From a virus: DNA of 31,286 nt. The translations under genes were made by a program, and so were the position numbers. The DNA is taken from positions 1 through 31,286 of the IMG/VR virus record IMGVR_UViG_3300023174_000463; one strand, 5' to 3'. Shown here piece by piece: positions 9,604-17,849 of this stretch (positions are counted from its first letter, which is position 1; each line of letters opens with the position of its first letter). The notes below the pieces were generated by a model. That model made no database searches. It was not told the DNA's origin and saw only the letters and a list, made by a program, of their open reading frames with translations.

Positions 9604-12299
9604 AATAAGTAAAATCCTGTTTTATTATCTTTCTTATATGTTTGATCATTTAACATAGTAAATGCCATTTTACGATTTATACCGCCAGGCCCAGCAGTAT
9701 CACCTGCCTTTAAGCCACGATATCCAATATGCATCCAACATTGATTACCTGATCTATATTCAAGAATAATTTGGTCATATGGAAGAATCTTTTCGAGTTG
9801 TTGAATAAACTCAAAATGCCGTTGATTTCTAGTATCATCTTTTGGTAATAATGAAAGATCTATTGCTCTACCATATGGGTGATCAGAAGTTGAACTACCA
9901 ACACCATTTGATAATTGTCTATAACCTGAATTAATTGTCCATTGCTTGCCATAACCTTTAATACCGCCCGGAAGAATTGATAATGCAGGTTCAAGAATAT
10001 TTTGACATAATTGTGAAAGGTTACAAATAATTTGTTGCTTAGTTAAACCACATTGATTAACTAATTTATGATTACCAGCATGGTCATATAGCATGCCTAG
10101 ATTAAAATTATCTGACAGTTTAAAGCTATCATTAAAGTCTTCGGTATTATAGATAACAGTACATGATGCAACAGTATTTGTTTTTGCTCCACCGCTTGTT
10201 TCTGTTACTTGATCTTGAGCAGGAACATTTTCTGGTGTTTGCTTACCATATTTCTTTTCAATAGCTTCCTTTGCAGCAATACCTTGAGGTGTTTTCCAAT
10301 CTTCTTCCGATTCAAATGTAAATACTTCTTCACCTTCTGTTGATGGTGGAATTGTATATGGAACCGTTTTATTTAATGGAGTACCATTTGCTGGAATTGG
10401 AACATTAATTGTTGACGGGCTTTTTGCTTTACCACTATTCATAAAGATCATCGATGCATCCGCCGCAAAATTACCCGCAGCTCGAATATTAGTTGATCCA
10501 GTTGAAAATTGATTTAAATCTTTACCTGTAATAATATTACCAGAGCCTAAACTTTGGAATGTCATATTACCTTTTGATAATACATTAAGCTTACCACCAA
10601 TACCGACATTCATATTACCGGCAACACCGAGATTATAATTACCACCAACTTGCATTTCAGCATCACCAGTAACTTCAATATTTGCATTTGATTGGCAAAG
10701 AATATTAATGTTACCATCAACCGATAAGTTACATTCACCTGTTATGTAAATACAACCATTGCGATCAACAATTGTATACTTGTCACCAACAACGTGATGA
10801 ACTTCTGTACCATTTGCATCGATTTCAGTAAATGTACCTTTTCTATGAAAGGTGTTTATTCTTTCCATGCCTGGTGTATCGTCAAATTCCTGAACGTGAC
10901 CTGATTCAGTTTCAATGACATGATTATATGGATATTTAGCTGCATATGGAGATGTTGGCTCATCATATGTTTCTTTACTAAGTGCCTTCTTAATGCCAAG
11001 TACTCTATTTGCTTCTTTAATTGGAACAATTGTTCCCTTCTTAATACCTCGTGCTAAACGATTAACATCTGGTTCATGCACAAAACTCTTAAGTGGGTAC
11101 TTATTATTTGGATCACGGAAGCCTAATTCACCGATGTCATATTGACCAGCATTAGCACCAGTACTATTTGGATTAATATTAGTACCTGCAGTTTTTTCTT
11201 CAGTTTGTGATGCTTCTACTTGTGTACCATAAAAATATTCATAATACCTAGTTCTAACAATTGCGCCATTACCGGTATCATTACCATTTGCTTTCTTTGC
11301 GGCAAAGAACCAATCTGGATTTGCAGATGCATTAACTGACTTTGACGTTTTGTCCTTAATCATTACACATGTAACATAAGCACTTTTATCGAGATCAGTT
11401 TGAAGGATTCCAGGATTATTTAAAATATCTACGCCTGATAGTTTGGCATATTTTGTATAATTAGCACGACCTGTAATTTGATTAAAGCCACGACCGAAGA
11501 ATTTGCCACCATCACCAGTTTGTGTATTACCGAGTTGTCGACCATTATTCTCAGGTGCATAAACAAAAGCAAAGAAATCTTGTCTTGAGCCTTTCCAGCG
11601 TGCATACTTATCAGCTAATTCTGGTTTACCAGAAAATGTTGATTTAAATGTTGATTGAAGTCCAGCAGAAGAATATGAATAACCTTCTTCTTGGGGAATC
11701 CAACCGCATTCACCACCTGCAATTGCTAATACGGAACATTTTTGTTCACGCGTTGTTAAACCAGCTTTATCACATGCTGCAAGTAATGCTTTAATACCCG
11801 CCGATGCTTTTGACCTATCACCTTTCCAATCTGGTGGTGGTACTGTTGGAATATCAGTAGATGGTGTAGCAGTTGATGCTGGTGCAGTGGTGCCGGCATT
11901 TGGATCAGACGTTACAACTGCTTGATTATCTTGGTTTGCTACTACTTGTTGTGATAAAATTGGTGTTTTACCAGAATCATCTTTTAAGATAATGCCATCG
12001 GCTTCTGAATTATCTTGTGGAATGCCAGGAATTGTGCCAACCATAATTGGTAATTGACAATCCTCATCGCGGAACATTACAATTACCCAAGTGCCTTCAA
12101 CTGGACCAGTTGGAGCATGACCAATACCTGACATCGAAGCAGAAGTAATTGGTAACATTGGATGAGCCCATGGCAAATCCTCAGTCTTGATTTTATTTTT
12201 ATCAATCGTATGTAGGCCAACAACTCTAACTTGGCATCGACCTAGTTTAAGTGGGTCATTACGATTTTCGACACAACCAATATAAAAATTATTATTCAT
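9600..12299 (-). CDS. 5: Baseplate hub/spike protein gp5 with GH19-like and M15-like domains
   Basis: An 899-residue multidomain spike. Residues 1-95 are the gp5/VgrG OB fold (start FYIGCVENRNDPLKLGRCQV; PVEGTWVIVMFRDEDCQLP). A Thr/Ala/Pro linker covers 125-158. Residues 165-360 resemble GH19 chitinase-like lysozymes, with probable catalytic E197 (GGECGW) and the signature GRGFNQITGRANY at 269-281. Residues 455-620 hold the triplex beta-helix region (ESGHVQEFDDTPG, then Gly-rich xGNxNVxxxG repeats). Residues 730-899 form an M15-like peptidase with SGYRQ, H807 and D814 (SDHPYGRAIDL) and H857 (WMHIGY) as zinc ligands. T4 gp5 has one lysozyme domain of a different family and no peptidase. The gene overlaps both neighbours by 4 bp. 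Confidence 0.92.
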   Translation of the reverse strand: MNNNFYIGCVENRNDPLKLGRCQVRVVGLHTIDKNKIKTEDLPWAHPMLPITSASMSGIGHAPTGPVEGTWVIVMFRDEDCQLPIMVGTIPGIPQDNSEADGIILKDDSGKTPILSQQVVANQDNQAVVTSDPNAGTTAPASTATPSTDIPTVPPPDWKGDRSKASAGIKALLAACDKAGLTTREQKCSVLAIAGGECGWIPQEEGYSYSSAGLQSTFKSTFSGKPELADKYARWKGSRQDFFAFVYAPENNGRQLGNTQTGDGGKFFGRGFNQITGRANYTKYAKLSGVDILNNPGILQTDLDKSAYVTCVMIKDKTSKSVNASANPDWFFAAKKANGNDTGNGAIVRTRYYEYFYGTQVEASQTEEKTAGTNINPNSTGANAGQYDIGELGFRDPNNKYPLKSFVHEPDVNRLARGIKKGTIVPIKEANRVLGIKKALSKETYDEPTSPYAAKYPYNHVIETESGHVQEFDDTPGMERINTFHRKGTFTEIDANGTEVHHVVGDKYTIVDRNGCIYITGECNLSVDGNINILCQSNANIEVTGDAEMQVGGNYNLGVAGNMNVGIGGKLNVLSKGNMTFQSLGSGNIITGKDLNQFSTGSTNIRAAGNFAADASMIFMNSGKAKSPSTINVPIPANGTPLNKTVPYTIPPSTEGEEVFTFESEEDWKTPQGIAAKEAIEKKYGKQTPENVPAQDQVTETSGGAKTNTVASCTVIYNTEDFNDSFKLSDNFNLGMLYDHAGNHKLVNQCGLTKQQIICNLSQLCQNILEPALSILPGGIKGYGKQWTINSGYRQLSNGVGSSTSDHPYGRAIDLSLLPKDDTRNQRHFEFIQQLEKILPYDQIILEYRSGNQCWMHIGYRGLKAGDTAGPGGINRKMAFTMLNDQTYKKDNKTGFYLL

Positions 12300-13579
12300 G
12301 ATCTATTATTAAAATCCACGACATATGAGTCTTTAATTAATTCCATTGAACATTCATGTTTATCTCTATTAATATAATGATTAATAGCAGATACAATATA
12401 TCTTCCAGAAAAGATATTATCTTTTGCATCTTCATTCTTTTGAATGGGTTGCATTTTATTTAAATCTAATTCAACAATCATACCAACTGTATAATCAGTT
12501 CTTCCCATTACAGTAACTTGAATCTTTGTTGATTCAGCTTGCATTAATCTAGAAATTCTTTTTTGAATAATTGAAGCATTTGTTACATCGGTATAACCAG
12601 TATGTGATGCATATGCCTTTGGATAATTAATTATCATTGCATTTGGATTTGATATATTTTTCTTTGACACCGCAGCATATCTATTTAAATGATAGTTATT
12701 ATCAAAGTCCTTAAGCATATCATAATTTTTAACTACATATCTTTTTGTTGTTGTATCAAATGTAATTAGTTTTGATCCGTACATACCAGATTTAGTTCTG
12801 TCCATATAATCAAATACATTTGGAACATCAATATCTAATAATCTTGAATAGTCTTTATTTAAATCAATAATAGAACCGCCATCTGCACGATAATCACGTG
12901 AGTAATTATCATAAACAAATTTCATATAAGATGGTTGTTTATATAATGTATCAAGTGAAGCAAAATTTAAACCTCGTCTATTTTCAAAGAAAATATAATT
13001 TGATGCATTATCTAAACTAATAGCAGTACCAGCAATATAATTTAATGATGATACAGGCGACCAATAATTTGAAATGAATTTTGTAGTATTTGAAGTTGCT
13101 TCAATATTAACTTTCTTTTCTGTTTCAAGACCATCTATTTTATTTGTTAAAATTTCTTTTGCAATATCAGATACTTTACCTTGATATGACTTACTTACAT
13201 TTTTATTTAAATCAACAATTGCTTCTTTTGATATAAAATGAATTTGATATATTTGTGTACGAAGATTTAATATTTGTCGATTTGATACTTTGTAAATATA
13301 AAATTGCCCTTCAATATGATCTGCATTACCAAATGATGGAGTAAAAACTGATAAATTAATATATTCTTCGCCAATAAAAGGTAATACATTAATAAAATCA
13401 TATGATTCATTAATGTTAATGACACCAGTAATAAATGGCGAAAAAAGATCTTCATAGATCTCAATTGCCATTACTTGGTTTTTAATATTATGTACTAGAC
13501 CAGTTGAAGTAATTACACTAATATATTCAATATTAACATCACCAGCAAATCTAATACTATTTGAATCAGTTGGATTCAT
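12296..13579 (-). CDS. Baseplate hub protein, gp27-like
   Basis: A 427-residue protein lying directly upstream of gp5, with a 4-bp overlap. It has the pattern of the first VgrG/gp27 hub domains: an N-terminal strand pair (IAMEIYEDLFSPFITGVININESYDF is the characteristic region near residues 38-65), a central mixed domain, and a C-terminal block with VTVMGRTDYTVGMIVELDLNK followed by FSGRYIVSAINHYINRDKHECSMELIKDSY, typical of gp27/gpD-type hub proteins of T4-like cyanophages. gp27 trimers form the adaptor between tail tube and the gp5 spike. The assignment rests on these motifs and on its position between gp53 and gp5; T4 gp27 itself is too diverged to align by eye. Confidence 0.8.
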   Translation of the reverse strand: MNPTDSNSIRFAGDVNIEYISVITSTGLVHNIKNQVMAIEIYEDLFSPFITGVININESYDFINVLPFIGEEYINLSVFTPSFGNADHIEGQFYIYKVSNRQILNLRTQIYQIHFISKEAIVDLNKNVSKSYQGKVSDIAKEILTNKIDGLETEKKVNIEATSNTTKFISNYWSPVSSLNYIAGTAISLDNASNYIFFENRRGLNFASLDTLYKQPSYMKFVYDNYSRDYRADGGSIIDLNKDYSRLLDIDVPNVFDYMDRTKSGMYGSKLITFDTTTKRYVVKNYDMLKDFDNNYHLNRYAAVSKKNISNPNAMIINYPKAYASHTGYTDVTNASIIQKRISRLMQAESTKIQVTVMGRTDYTVGMIVELDLNKMQPIQKNEDAKDNIFSGRYIVSAINHYINRDKHECSMELIKDSYVVDFNNRS

Positions 13580-14064
13580 AGATTACTTAAATTAGTTAAT
13601 ATTAAATTTATAATATCTTTTGAAACAATTTTTATTTTTCGTTTTGATTCATTTATTCTTATCTCATAATCATAATTAGATACTGATACTGCACCAGGAT
13701 AAGATGAATTTACAACTAAACCTTTACCATTTTCATAATGATGAATGCCATATACTTTATCACCATATTTTTCATTAATAAATTTTTCAAGCTTATGGGT
13801 ATCTAATGGAAAATCTGACAAATAATCATATTTGTCATTTGCTAGCATAATAATCCAATGATATTCTGGATTGCCATAGATTTTTTCAGCAATAATCTCT
13901 GGTGTTTCACCGTCTTTAATATCATAATAATCATATGCTGAAATATTAGACAAAACTTCTTTTCTAAATCTAACATTTTTGGTGATATCAGTAACAACCT
14001 TTAATTCTTTTTCACCATTAATGTTATAGTCATAATATATTTTTTGAAAGTTTTTAAAGTACAT
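13576..14064 (-). CDS. 53: Baseplate wedge protein gp53
   Basis: A 162-residue wedge protein. The conserved gp53 signature is clear: the N-terminal F.NF..IYYDYN motif, then VRFRKEVLSNISAYDYYDIK, the LysM-like stretch GETPEIIAEKIYGNPEYHWI, and LANDKYDYLSDFPLD. In T4, gp53 clamps neighbouring wedges through gp6 and gp25. The protein is slightly shorter than T4 gp53 (196). The ATG overlaps the gp48-like stop (TGATG), and the 3' end overlaps the hub gene by 4 bp. Identification is firm. Confidence 0.92.
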   Translation of the reverse strand: MYFKNFQKIYYDYNINGEKELKVVTDITKNVRFRKEVLSNISAYDYYDIKDGETPEIIAEKIYGNPEYHWIIMLANDKYDYLSDFPLDTHKLEKFINEKYGDKVYGIHHYENGKGLVVNSSYPGAVSVSNYDYEIRINESKRKIKIVSKDIINLILTNLSNL

Positions 14065-15272
14065 CAGTATCCCTCTTGGATCCGCTCCTTCGTAAGCTGT
14101 GAAAGCTCCTTGAAGGTAAGAGTCATATTAATTTGTGTTGGTGCACCTTCTTCAAATGAAGTAAATTGTCCTTGTGGTGCATAATTAACTACCATTTCTG
14201 TTAATACACAAGATGTATGGCGTGGTAAATTTAAGTTTTCATCAACACCATTATAATGGACAATATCAAATTCAGAAGGGTATAGATACAAGAAGTTATC
14301 TTTGTCTTTAAATTCTGGGTGCATATGCAATTTAAACATATAAATGATATTTTGCACATTTTGTAATTCTTCTTTTCTTCTGGGGAAGAATTGATAATCA
14401 AATGTAAATGTTCTAAAATCAACACCTTTAAAGATTTGTTCTTTCTTTGGATTAACTGCTAAACCAGTTATAGTAGAAATAGCATCTTTCCCGGGTGCAG
14501 AACTTAAAGCAACAGTAGCAAGTAAAGGTGCAGCTTCTTTTGCTATTGTACTACCTGCACGCATAGTAGAATCTTTAGCATCACCAATAGTATTTACTGT
14601 TTTATATTCTGATGCAGCTTTTGTTAATGTATCAACACCCTTTAGTGCCATTTGAAACATATTTGTATCTTCGTCTGTCCATGATGCACTATATCGTGTT
14701 GATATTTGATTAGGTGTATGCATTGCAATTGCTGCGCGCAAACGTTTCATTTGTCGCGTAAATGTACCAGCAGTTTCAGCAATTGCACCAACACCAATAG
14801 CAGTAACACCACCAGCAACAGCCGCGCTAGTAGCTGCAGCTAAATCGCCAGATAAAATCTTTCCTGCTGCTCCACCTGCTAATGCAGAAATTCCAGCAGA
14901 AGTTGCTATAACTTGCTTTTCGGAAATACCCTTTCCTGCAAGAGTATTAATATCTGATGGATTATAATTAGGAATAGTCATATCACCGCCCTTATCATTT
15001 GTTAAGAGCTTTGAACTAGCATTTACATTAATATAAAATATGACATAATTATTGCCATATTCGGTATTACCAGATCTATTATGCTTAGGAAAACCATTAG
15101 CACTTAATAGATCTTCAGGATACATTAAATTATCAACGCGATAGTCACCATTCTCCGAGAACGTAGTTCTGGAGGATTTAATATTTTCTATGTCCTGAAT
15201 CTTATCATTGATATTTAAATCAGCTTTTTGATAAGATTCATCATAGTATGACGCATTGGGATTAAATGCCAT
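14064..15272 (-). CDS. 48: Baseplate tail tube cap protein gp48-like
   Basis: Start placed at ATG 15272 (MAFNPNASYYDESYQ) because TTAGGATAATA immediately precedes it; the frame is open 18 codons further up but without a ribosome site. The resulting 402-residue protein has the C-terminal gp48 region with GVDFRTFTFDYQFFPRRKEE, IIYMFKLHMHPEFK and FLYLYPSEFDIVHYNG, all characteristic of T4-like gp48/tube-cap proteins, which nucleate tail tube assembly on the baseplate. Residues 119-170 form an unusual Ala/Gly-rich hydrophobic segment resembling a glycine zipper. It is the first gene of the leftward virion operon and has a TATAAATA late box 31 bp upstream. Confidence 0.82.
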   Translation of the reverse strand: MAFNPNASYYDESYQKADLNINDKIQDIENIKSSRTTFSENGDYRVDNLMYPEDLLSANGFPKHNRSGNTEYGNNYVIFYINVNASSKLLTNDKGGDMTIPNYNPSDINTLAGKGISEKQVIATSAGISALAGGAAGKILSGDLAAATSAAVAGGVTAIGVGAIAETAGTFTRQMKRLRAAIAMHTPNQISTRYSASWTDEDTNMFQMALKGVDTLTKAASEYKTVNTIGDAKDSTMRAGSTIAKEAAPLLATVALSSAPGKDAISTITGLAVNPKKEQIFKGVDFRTFTFDYQFFPRRKEELQNVQNIIYMFKLHMHPEFKDKDNFLYLYPSEFDIVHYNGVDENLNLPRHTSCVLTEMVVNYAPQGQFTSFEEGAPTQINMTLTFKELSQLTKERIQEGY

Positions 15273-15302
15273 TATTATCCTAATAATACTAGTTGTGTAA
15301 TA

Positions 15303-15310
15303 TATATTTA
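15303..15310 (-). promoter_or_regulatory. T4-type late promoter box for the leftward virion operon
   Basis: TATAAATA on the minus strand, 31 bp before the gp48-like ATG at 15272 and inside the divergent gap between gp48 and gp4. It fits the T4 late consensus exactly and is positioned to transcribe gp48-53-27-5 and following genes. Confidence 0.7.
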
Positions 15311-15332
15311 TAGCAATAATTACCAATTAATT

Positions 15333-15767
15333 ATGAATTACTACAAAGGCAAATTTACTCCTAAAAATCCCAATAAATACGAAGGGGATCCGACTCAGAT
15401 TTATTATCGGAGCTCATGGGAGCTTAGGGTCATGAATTGGTTTGATAATAACCCAAATGTAATTGGGTGGTCATCAGAAGAAATAGTTGTACCCTACCGA
15501 TGTGGTACAGATAATAAAATACATCGGTATTTTCCGGACTTTAAAATTAAAGTTAGGACTTCTAACGGTTCTATTAAGACTTATTTAATAGAAGTTAAAC
15601 CTTATGGACAAACAGAACCACCTAAGTTTCCGGGTAAACAAACAAGAAGGTATATAACTGAATCGATGACTTTTATTAAAAATCAATCAAAGTGGAAAGC
15701 AGCAGAACAATACAGTAAAGCAATGGGATGGGAATTTAAGATAATTACAGAAAAAGATATTTTTTAA
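15333..15767 (+). CDS. 4: Head completion nuclease gp4
   Basis: A 144-residue protein beginning YYKGKFTPKNPNKYEGDPTQIYYRSSWE, the conserved start of T4 gp4 family head completion proteins. In T4, gp4 (also called gp50/65) acts at the end of DNA packaging to finish the head before tail joining. The sequence has a TnsA-like PD-(D/E)XK nuclease core: E30, the PDF motif with D69, and E87-x-K89 in YLIEVKP. It diverges from gp48; in T4 gp4 is also next to gp53. No ribosome site is visible before ATG 15333, but the start agrees with the family. Confidence 0.92.
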   Translation: MNYYKGKFTPKNPNKYEGDPTQIYYRSSWELRVMNWFDNNPNVIGWSSEEIVVPYRCGTDNKIHRYFPDFKIKVRTSNGSIKTYLIEVKPYGQTEPPKFPGKQTRRYITESMTFIKNQSKWKAAEQYSKAMGWEFKIITEKDIF

Positions 15768-15772
15768 TTAGC

Positions 15773-15780
15773 TATAAATA
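15773..15780 (+). promoter_or_regulatory. T4-type late promoter box for the rightward operon
   Basis: TATAAATA on the plus strand, in the 77-bp gap after gp4. It is 64 bp before the ATG at 15845 and the best candidate to drive the rightward late genes from 15845 to 20790. Confidence 0.7.
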
Positions 15781-15844
15781 TATATTACTGAAGACCCCGA
15801 TAAGTAAATATAAACAATCCTGGAATTAATGTACAATTTATTTT

Positions 15845-16438
15845 ATGACAAATGAAACCAATTTTAAAGATGTATTTGAGAAAAACAAATATAATCTAAA
15901 GAATGCTGCTCGTAAATCGCAAGCATGGTTTCAGCAACAATCGCTTTTATTACAAAAGCAAAGAATTTCTCCAGGTCAATTAATTCGTGGTGAAGATTTA
16001 ACTACAAATATATTACCTGGTAATATGTATATGTTTCTCTATGATGCAAAGCATAAAGATACATTACCATATTGGGATAGATTTCCTTTATTATTGCCAT
16101 ATAAAAAATATGCTGGTGGTTTTATTGGCTTAAATATGCATTATTTACCATATCAAATGCGATTTCAATTAATGGATAGATTAATGTATTTTGCAAATAA
16201 TAAAGCAATGGATGATACTACAAAATTAAGATATTCTTGGGCATTAATTGATGGTGTGTCAAAATATAAAGCAGCAGAAATTTGTATTAAACAATATTTA
16301 ACTGAGCACGTTCGTTCACCATTTAGAAAAATATCACCCGAAGATTGGGCTACAGCATTAATGTTACCAGTAGAAACATTTGTTGGGTCCAATAAATATA
16401 CTGTATGGCAAGAATCAAAAAGAGCATTTAATAAATGA
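15845..16438 (+). CDS. Conserved T4-like phage protein, probable virion assembly, function unknown
   Basis: A 197-residue soluble protein. It looks like a conserved T4-like cyanophage/pelagiphage family without a secure name: an N-terminal helical part with AWFQQQ, then GNMYMFLYDAKHKDTLPYWDRFPLLLP, GGFIGLNMHYLPYQMR and a C-terminal block HVRSPFRKISPEDWATALMLP. No catalytic motif or membrane segment is visible. It stands between gp4 and the tube-like gene and overlaps the latter by 4 bp (ATGA), so a structural or assembly job is likely. T4 has gp2 (DNA end protector) near gp4, but I cannot see sequence support for that name. Confidence 0.8.
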   Translation: MTNETNFKDVFEKNKYNLKNAARKSQAWFQQQSLLLQKQRISPGQLIRGEDLTTNILPGNMYMFLYDAKHKDTLPYWDRFPLLLPYKKYAGGFIGLNMHYLPYQMRFQLMDRLMYFANNKAMDDTTKLRYSWALIDGVSKYKAAEICIKQYLTEHVRSPFRKISPEDWATALMLPVETFVGSNKYTVWQESKRAFNK

Positions 16439-17103
16439 GCACATTAAACGAATTTATCGCTTCAATTAAAACTAATGGTATAATGCCATTGAATCGATAT
16501 GAAGTTGATTTTGCGTTGCCAAAAACAATTGCTAGCACATTTAATGGTGATTTACAAACAGTACATTTGCATTGTGAAAGAGTTACTATTCCAGGCATGG
16601 CCATTTCTACACAACAAGCAAGAACATATGGTGAATTCCGAGAGATGCCATATGAACGTACATTTGATAATGTAAATATGACATTTCTTGTTGATACAAC
16701 AATGGATACAAAGCGTTTATTTGATTCATGGATAAATTCAATCCAAGATCCAGGTACAAGACAATTTAATTACTATAGAGATTATACTACTGATCTTACA
16801 GTAAAAGTTTTAGATAAAAATGAAACTCAAGTATATTATGTTAAATTGTTTGAATGTTATCCAAAATCAATTGGTTCAATTCAAATGGATTATTCATCAA
16901 GAGATATTATGACTCTTGACGTTAATATGCAATATCGTTATTGGGTTACTGGATCATCGGCTGAAGATATTAATGGCACAAATAATGATACATTAGAAGC
17001 TCTTAATAGTCCAGGTAATCTTACAAATATTAGTCCATTTGATGATACTGCAATATCGCCAAATCTAGATGTGGATACTGTACGTAACTTTCCACAATTC
17101 TAA
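16435..17103 (+). CDS. Tail tube-like protein, gp19/gp54 family
   Basis: A 222-residue protein with the gp19-type tube fold signature: MPLNRYEVDFALPK near residue 17, the ERVTIPGMAISTQQ strand, then REMPYERTFDNVNMTFLVD and RLFDSWINSIQDP, and the closing YYVKLFECYPKSIGSIQMDYSS. T4 has three proteins of this fold: gp19 (main tube), gp48 and gp54 (first tube rings). Since gp48 is present next door and the main sheath/tube genes are not in the window, this is either the tube initiator gp54 or the tube protein itself. The 3' tail (from about residue 175) is Asn/Asp-rich and probably flexible. Confidence 0.82.
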   Translation: MSTLNEFIASIKTNGIMPLNRYEVDFALPKTIASTFNGDLQTVHLHCERVTIPGMAISTQQARTYGEFREMPYERTFDNVNMTFLVDTTMDTKRLFDSWINSIQDPGTRQFNYYRDYTTDLTVKVLDKNETQVYYVKLFECYPKSIGSIQMDYSSRDIMTLDVNMQYRYWVTGSSAEDINGTNNDTLEALNSPGNLTNISPFDDTAISPNLDVDTVRNFPQF

Positions 17104-17104
17104 T

Positions 17105-17422
17105 ATGACAAGAAAACCTTCCCCAATATTTGAAGACTGGATGAATCGTAAATGGAGGCCATTGGCTGCATATACGTATATGATAACATGTGCATTTGAT
17201 TTTGTTATTGCACCAATTTTATGGTCAATTGCACAAGCTATAACTCAAGGCGGTGCTATAACATCACAATGGGTACCTTTAACTTTACAAGGTGCTGGAT
17301 TATATCATATTGCAATGGGAGCTATACTTGGCATATCAGCATGGTCACGCGGACAAGAAAAAATTGCTAATATGTCAATACAAAATAAGAATACCCAAAA
17401 TACGGAAGAAGATAAAGCGTGA
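17105..17422 (+). CDS. Holin-like small membrane protein (3-TM, GTA-holin type)
   Basis: Start placed at ATG 17105 (MTRKPSPIFEDW), two bases after the preceding stop; this gives 105 residues, while an upstream in-frame ATG at 17069 would overlap the tube gene. The RKWRPL motif at about residue 15 followed by hydrophobic segments near residues 19-43 and 58-78 resembles the 3-TM holin family known from gene transfer agents (RWRP..GW start). The C-terminal 27 residues are charged and polar. Holins open the inner membrane for the lysin at the end of infection; the candidate lysin here is the SleB-type hydrolase at 28622-29233. Holin function is a family inference; a scaffold role in the virion is an alternative. 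Confidence 0.68.
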   Translation: MTRKPSPIFEDWMNRKWRPLAAYTYMITCAFDFVIAPILWSIAQAITQGGAITSQWVPLTLQGAGLYHIAMGAILGISAWSRGQEKIANMSIQNKNTQNTEEDKA

Positions 17423-17847
17423 AAATAGATGATAATTTGTCTCAAATCTTTGACGTTGAGCCAATAAAACAAGGTGAGGTAATTACTTCATCTGGTGAAG
17501 TTGTTGTGCCTGAGCATGATACAAAAAATGAAATGATTGATTATGATTATGAGAAATCTAGAAATAATCTTCATGGTCTATTAATTCAAGGTCAAGAAGC
17601 ATTAAATCATGCACTCGAGGTTGCAAAATCTTCAGAACATCCACGTGCATTTGAAGTTGTTGGTGGTTTAATTAAAAATATTTCTGATGTTAATGATAAA
17701 TTATTAGAGCTTCATGAAAAGATGCAAAAGCTAGAAGGTAAAGTGACAAAAAAAGAAGAAGTAAAAACAGTTACAAATAATTCGATATTTTTGGGAAGTA
17801 CCAATGAACTTTCGCAATTACTTAAAAAAATGAATACAGGGGAATAA
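17419..17847 (+). CDS. 16: Terminase small subunit gp16
   Basis: A 142-residue protein with the small terminase pattern of T4-like phages: an acidic N-terminus, DYDYEKSRNNLHGLLIQGQEA at about residue 41, the coiled coil EVAKSSEHPRAFEVVGGLIK and KLLELHEKMQKLE, and the C-terminal VTNNSIFLGSTNELSQLLKK. gp16 oligomers recognise concatemeric DNA and regulate the gp17 packaging motor. The start is GTG 17419 overlapping the preceding TGA (GTGA). T4 gp16 is 164 residues. In T4 it is followed by gp17; here it is followed by gp26, so the large subunit must lie elsewhere. Confidence 0.88.
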   Translation: MKIDDNLSQIFDVEPIKQGEVITSSGEVVVPEHDTKNEMIDYDYEKSRNNLHGLLIQGQEALNHALEVAKSSEHPRAFEVVGGLIKNISDVNDKLLELHEKMQKLEGKVTKKEEVKTVTNNSIFLGSTNELSQLLKKMNTGE

Positions 17848-17849
17848 TT

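Noticed and set aside
15845-16438. Naming the 197-residue gene gp2 or gp3
   Set aside because: Position near gp4 invites it, but no sequence motif of T4 gp2 or gp3 could be recognised.
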